64,000 nt of DNA from JAKAAZ01 sp963817855 (GTDB taxonomy: Bacteria > Acidobacteriota > Terriglobia > Terriglobales > Acidobacteriaceae): positions 62,001-126,000 of the forward strand of contig CAWFQA010000003.1 of NCBI GenBank assembly GCA_963817855.1. Direction: 5' to 3'. The notes beneath the pieces were generated by a model. It saw only the letters and a program-made list of their open reading frames with translations. It searched no databases and was not told the origin of the DNA. Position numbers and translations under genes: made by a program. How positions within the stretch are numbered: position 1 is the first letter of the stretch; each line of letters starts with the position of its first letter. Shown here piece after piece: positions 61,040 to 64,000 of the stretch.

Positions 61040-63859
61040 TTAGTTGCTTTCGTTTGTTGAAGAATTTGACGGAAGCATCTGTCGATACCGCGGGTCCTGC
61101 CGCAGGGATTCCATGTCAGGAAATGGCGCAAACTGGAGGGCGGTTGCGCCTCTGCGAAAACAGACTGCGAGTGTGGAAAGTGCCTGGTCACGCTTTCCGA
61201 GGAGTTCTAAGATCCTTGCCTTGAAGAGTTGCGAATCCATGTCGTCTGCTCCAAGGGCTTCCGCCTTCTTAATCAGGGGCAGGGCATTCTGCAGTGTGCC
61301 CGATTTCACCTGGTAGAGAGCCAGCCGCATTACGCTTGGGCCGTCTGTGGCGTCTGTTCGCAGGTGATTCTCCGTCTCTTGCGCAGCTCGCAGGTACGCA
61401 GCTTTTGCTTCTTTGTCGTGTTTATGCAACGAGGAGTAACAATCCCCAAGTTCCAGCCAATTTGTATCTTCTGTCGGATTCAATTCGACAGCTTTCTCAG
61501 CATAAGGCAGCGCCTCAGCGGGCTTGCCTTGACAACGGAGTGCAAGGGAGGTATTCACTGCCGCCAGGTCGTTCGGCGACAGGGCCATGCTTTTTTCCAA
61601 GGATTCGGTAGCCTGCGTGAAATCGCCCACCTGAAGATACTCGCCGCCGAGGTTGGCAAAGGCCTGCGCGTTGCCGGGTGCGGCGAGCGTTGCGGCGCGG
61701 AATTGCTCGATTGCCTGCTGGTACTTGCCCTGCCCATTTAATGCAGTGGCCAACTCGTGGTAAGCGAGCCAGTAATTGGGGTGTTCCTGTAATACCCTTT
61801 TAAAGCTGTGTTCCGCATCTGCCCAGCGATTGAGACGTTCGTATGTCTGCCCCTGCCAGACCAGGGCTCTCGGATTGGAAGGATCGAGCTTTAATACTTT
61901 CGCGAACTCATCGAGTGCGCCATGCTCGTCTCCACTCAAATTGAATACGCCACCCATAGCGAGATGACCATCCACAAGATTGGGGTTGAGAGTGAGCGCG
62001 CGGCGGCAGTTTCTGCGGGCCAATTCAAGCGCGCCGGACTCGTGCCGCATCGCATACAAACGGCCATAGGCGATGCCCAGATTTGCATAAGCAGTGGCGT
62101 AATGGGGGTCGAGATCTACTGCCTCCGCGTATTTGTCGATGGCCGCATCGAGTCCAGTGTCGTTCGGCTGCTTCATCAGGCCTTCGGCCGTCTGAAATGC
62201 GGTGAATGCGGCAGCCGAGTGCGTTCCGGGCTGAATCTGTTCCTCGTTTTTTAGAAATTGGTTCACACTCAGCAAAACAGCTGCGGCCTGCGCGGCTTTA
62301 CCAGGAAGTGCTGTGACCTCGTTGAGGCCGCAGTTCAGGTGTCTAGCTCTGAGCGCGTGACCCGAAATTGGATCAAACACGCGCAGCAGCAATTCGAAAT
62401 ACTTTCCACCCGGCACGCCAGAGGTTGCGAGTACCAGGTTCGCTCCAAGAGGATCGCAGACATCTCTGAAATTTCCTGCCTGCGTAAGATCCTGATCCAC
62501 ATCCTCGGGAGAGATGACAAAGAGGTCCCGATCGAACGCCTCGATCCGCGAGAGTTCGCCTTTAATGGCCGACAGTACGCCCGTTAGCATCGGCACCACC
62601 TGGCTATCGGAGGTCTGGGGCCAATTCAAAAGGGCAACAAAACGCTTTCCCGGAAGCGGATGGAGAAGGTCGTAGATCGTGTCCCGTTCGACCCAGCCGC
62701 CTGCAGCAAGAATGCAAACACCGGCGCCGGCGGCGCCAACAAACTGACGTCGAGTCCATAGCTTTTTGGTTTTGCGTTTCTGGCCGAGCGATTCCAACGC
62801 AATGTCGAAAGCCTGGCACCGTCGTTGCGGATCAAGATCCAGGCATTCCCTTATCAAGTTAGAACAGAAGGCCGTCACTTTCGAACTGCTAAGGCGTGGA
62901 CTAATGATCGGGGAAGATTTGTCCCGCGATACGGCCGGCCTCTGGCCAGTAAATACTTCATGCATCACAACGCCGAACGCGTAAAGGTCGCTGGCCTGGG
63001 AAGGAGGATGTCCCTGCAACAATTCCGGGGCAATATAATTGGGTGTTCCGGCCACGGCGCTTCGGCCGGAAATTGTCGTGTCGCCTTGCAGCGCGCGCGC
63101 AAGTCCGAAGTCCGTGATCCACAGCCGCACCTGCGCACCGACCCCATCAACCATAATGTTGTTCGGCTTGATGTCCCTATGCACGATCCCCGCAGCGTGG
63201 ATTGCAGCCAGTCCCAGGGCGGTCTGTTTCAGGATTGCCAATCCTTCTTCCGTCGATATTGGGGCAGGTCTCTGCAGGCGTGCTGCGAGCGTCTCCCCGG
63301 GCAACAGCTTCATTGTGAGGAACAAGAAGTTTGGCGCTTGTCGGTCGGAGTGAAAGATGTCATAAATTGGGCAGAGGTTCGGATGAACCGCCTCCCGGGC
63401 GAGCAGCACCTCGCGTTCAAACCGTTTCTGCAGTGGCGGCTCATCGGCCACGTGCGGGAGAATGGTTTTGAGGGCAACGTGTACACCTTGGAGCAGACGA
63501 TCTTCCGCCTCATACACCTCGCCCATCCCGCCTTTCGCAATCAATCGTACGATCACGAAACGGTCTATCAGAATTTGCCCGGGTGCGAGCGAGTGCGACA
63601 GAGGATTTTCCATACCGTTCGCTGTGTGATTGGTTTCCGCGTTCGGAAAACCATCCAAGATCGTTTTATCGAGAAAGTCGAAAGCAGGATTTTGCAGGAA
63701 ACTGCCTGCGCGTGCATCCTCGGCCAGCAGATTTTCGACGGTTTGCCTCAGCGCCGAGTCCCATCCGCACTCCTGATCAAGAAAAGCTTCGCGTTCGGAT
63801 GGATTGAGCGCCAAGGCGGCTTCGAACAGCGCCGCCACGGACTCTGGTTGACCAGCCAT
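61040..63859 (-). CDS. transmembrane Ser/Thr protein kinase with C-terminal TPR repeats
   Basis: 939 residues from ATG 63859. The N-terminal 90 residues are acidic and helical (FEAALALNPSEREAFLD), as in acidobacterial kinases. The kinase domain (about 95-360) has the glycine loop AKGGMGEVYEAE, Lys in ALKTILP, HRDIKPNNI and DFGLA. A single transmembrane segment follows, preceded by TRRQFVGAAGAG. Residues 390-520 form an extracytoplasmic alpha/beta region, and about 540-900 hold eight or so tetratricopeptide repeats (AIDKYAEAVDLDP, ALDEFAKVLKLDP, AIEQFRAATLAAP, YAEKAVELNP). The likely role is signalling from the periplasm to cytoplasmic targets, perhaps the neighbouring ECF sigma factor. It is cotranscribed with the small lipoprotein. 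The region 63860-64000 holds its upstream sequence and no other gene. Confidence 0.92.
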   Translation of the reverse strand: MAGQPESVAALFEAALALNPSEREAFLDQECGWDSALRQTVENLLAEDARAGSFLQNPAFDFLDKTILDGFPNAETNHTANGMENPLSHSLAPGQILIDRFVIVRLIAKGGMGEVYEAEDRLLQGVHVALKTILPHVADEPPLQKRFEREVLLAREAVHPNLCPIYDIFHSDRQAPNFLFLTMKLLPGETLAARLQRPAPISTEEGLAILKQTALGLAAIHAAGIVHRDIKPNNIMVDGVGAQVRLWITDFGLARALQGDTTISGRSAVAGTPNYIAPELLQGHPPSQASDLYAFGVVMHEVFTGQRPAVSRDKSSPIISPRLSSSKVTAFCSNLIRECLDLDPQRRCQAFDIALESLGQKRKTKKLWTRRQFVGAAGAGVCILAAGGWVERDTIYDLLHPLPGKRFVALLNWPQTSDSQVVPMLTGVLSAIKGELSRIEAFDRDLFVISPEDVDQDLTQAGNFRDVCDPLGANLVLATSGVPGGKYFELLLRVFDPISGHALRARHLNCGLNEVTALPGKAAQAAAVLLSVNQFLKNEEQIQPGTHSAAAFTAFQTAEGLMKQPNDTGLDAAIDKYAEAVDLDPHYATAYANLGIAYGRLYAMRHESGALELARRNCRRALTLNPNLVDGHLAMGGVFNLSGDEHGALDEFAKVLKLDPSNPRALVWQGQTYERLNRWADAEHSFKRVLQEHPNYWLAYHELATALNGQGKYQQAIEQFRAATLAAPGNAQAFANLGGEYLQVGDFTQATESLEKSMALSPNDLAAVNTSLALRCQGKPAEALPYAEKAVELNPTEDTNWLELGDCYSSLHKHDKEAKAAYLRAAQETENHLRTDATDGPSVMRLALYQVKSGTLQNALPLIKKAEALGADDMDSQLFKARILELLGKRDQALSTLAVCFRRGATALQFAPFPDMESLRQDPRYRQMLPSNSSTNESN

Positions 63860-64000
63860 AGTTCCCGTCCCGGAACACACCGATTGAGGAAGGATTATGC
63901 AAAGGCTGCGCTGCTCTAACAATCACAAACCTGACAAAGCAATATTTGGCCGCTTGCCTGGCTGGGCAGAAAGAAAGCCGCTCTTTTCAGGAAATCCACT

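Noticed and set aside
62825..63919. 364-codon plus-strand frame opposite the kinase
   Set aside because: The minus strand carries all kinase motifs; this frame has no recognisable domain.
1..64000. CRISPR arrays, rRNA, tRNA or intact insertion sequences
   Set aside because: No regularly spaced repeats, no rRNA-like or tRNA-like segment and no transposase gene could be recognised by reading both strands; a covariance-model search would be needed to exclude small RNAs.

Overview
The window looks like a chromosome segment of an acidobacterium (Acidobacteriota, probably a soil Terriglobia-type strain). The clues are a large Oar-type TonB receptor with an N-terminal carboxypeptidase-regulatory-like domain and the tail of a second one, a Ser/Thr kinase carrying TPR repeats, an ECF sigma factor of the type common in Acidobacteria and Planctomycetes, a Planctomycete-type cytochrome c domain, and many exported haem and redox proteins. 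This is inference from gene families; no rRNA or tRNA gene was found to confirm it.

Layout. 0-7 kb: the 3' part of a membrane cytochrome c/leucine-rich protein (+), then a minus-strand operon of exported redox genes (DUF362 Tat protein, PQQ-type propeller, ApbE flavin transferase, second Tat protein) ending in the remnant of a TonB receptor. 7-8.3 kb: one small hypothetical gene and a mostly empty stretch with short tandem repeats. 8.3-12.9 kb: a MacAB-like export operon (adaptor, ATPase, two FtsX-type permeases). 13.2-14.4 kb: an SGNH/CE2-like esterase. 14.6-15.4 kb: a broken tyrosine integrase. 15.9-24.4 kb: a CzcCBA-type metal efflux operon divergent from a two-component system with a sigma-54 activator. 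The gap between them holds a well-formed -24/-12 promoter and palindromic activator sites spaced 22 bp.

24.6-31.2 kb: three AhpD-like proteins, the TonB receptor and an amino-acid permease. 31.6-34.7 kb: trehalose synthesis, with OtsA fused to a membrane sensor/HAMP-like module, followed by OtsB. 35.5-39.2 kb: a DUF2252 protein, a seven-haem cytochrome c and a DUF5995 protein. 39.5-43.6 kb: a 1371-residue protein with a receptor-like exported half and a polytopic half.

44.3-59.5 kb is the most unusual part. It holds a VAO-type flavin oxidase and a tight five-gene minus-strand operon: small conserved protein, catalase-related haem protein, membrane protein with an internally duplicated domain, DyP peroxidase and DUF2235 hydrolase. 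It also holds a frameshifted epoxide-hydrolase-like gene, a GMC oxidoreductase, and two tandem secreted di-haem cytochromes that may be related to RoxA/MauG. Together they look like an oxidative pathway acting on a hydrophobic or lipid-like substrate, but the substrate is not visible in the sequence. 59.8-63.9 kb: ECF sigma factor, small lipoprotein and TPR-bearing Ser/Thr kinase.

No CRISPR array, rRNA, tRNA or intact insertion sequence was recognised. Two genes (the integrase and the alpha/beta hydrolase) are interrupted by frameshifts.
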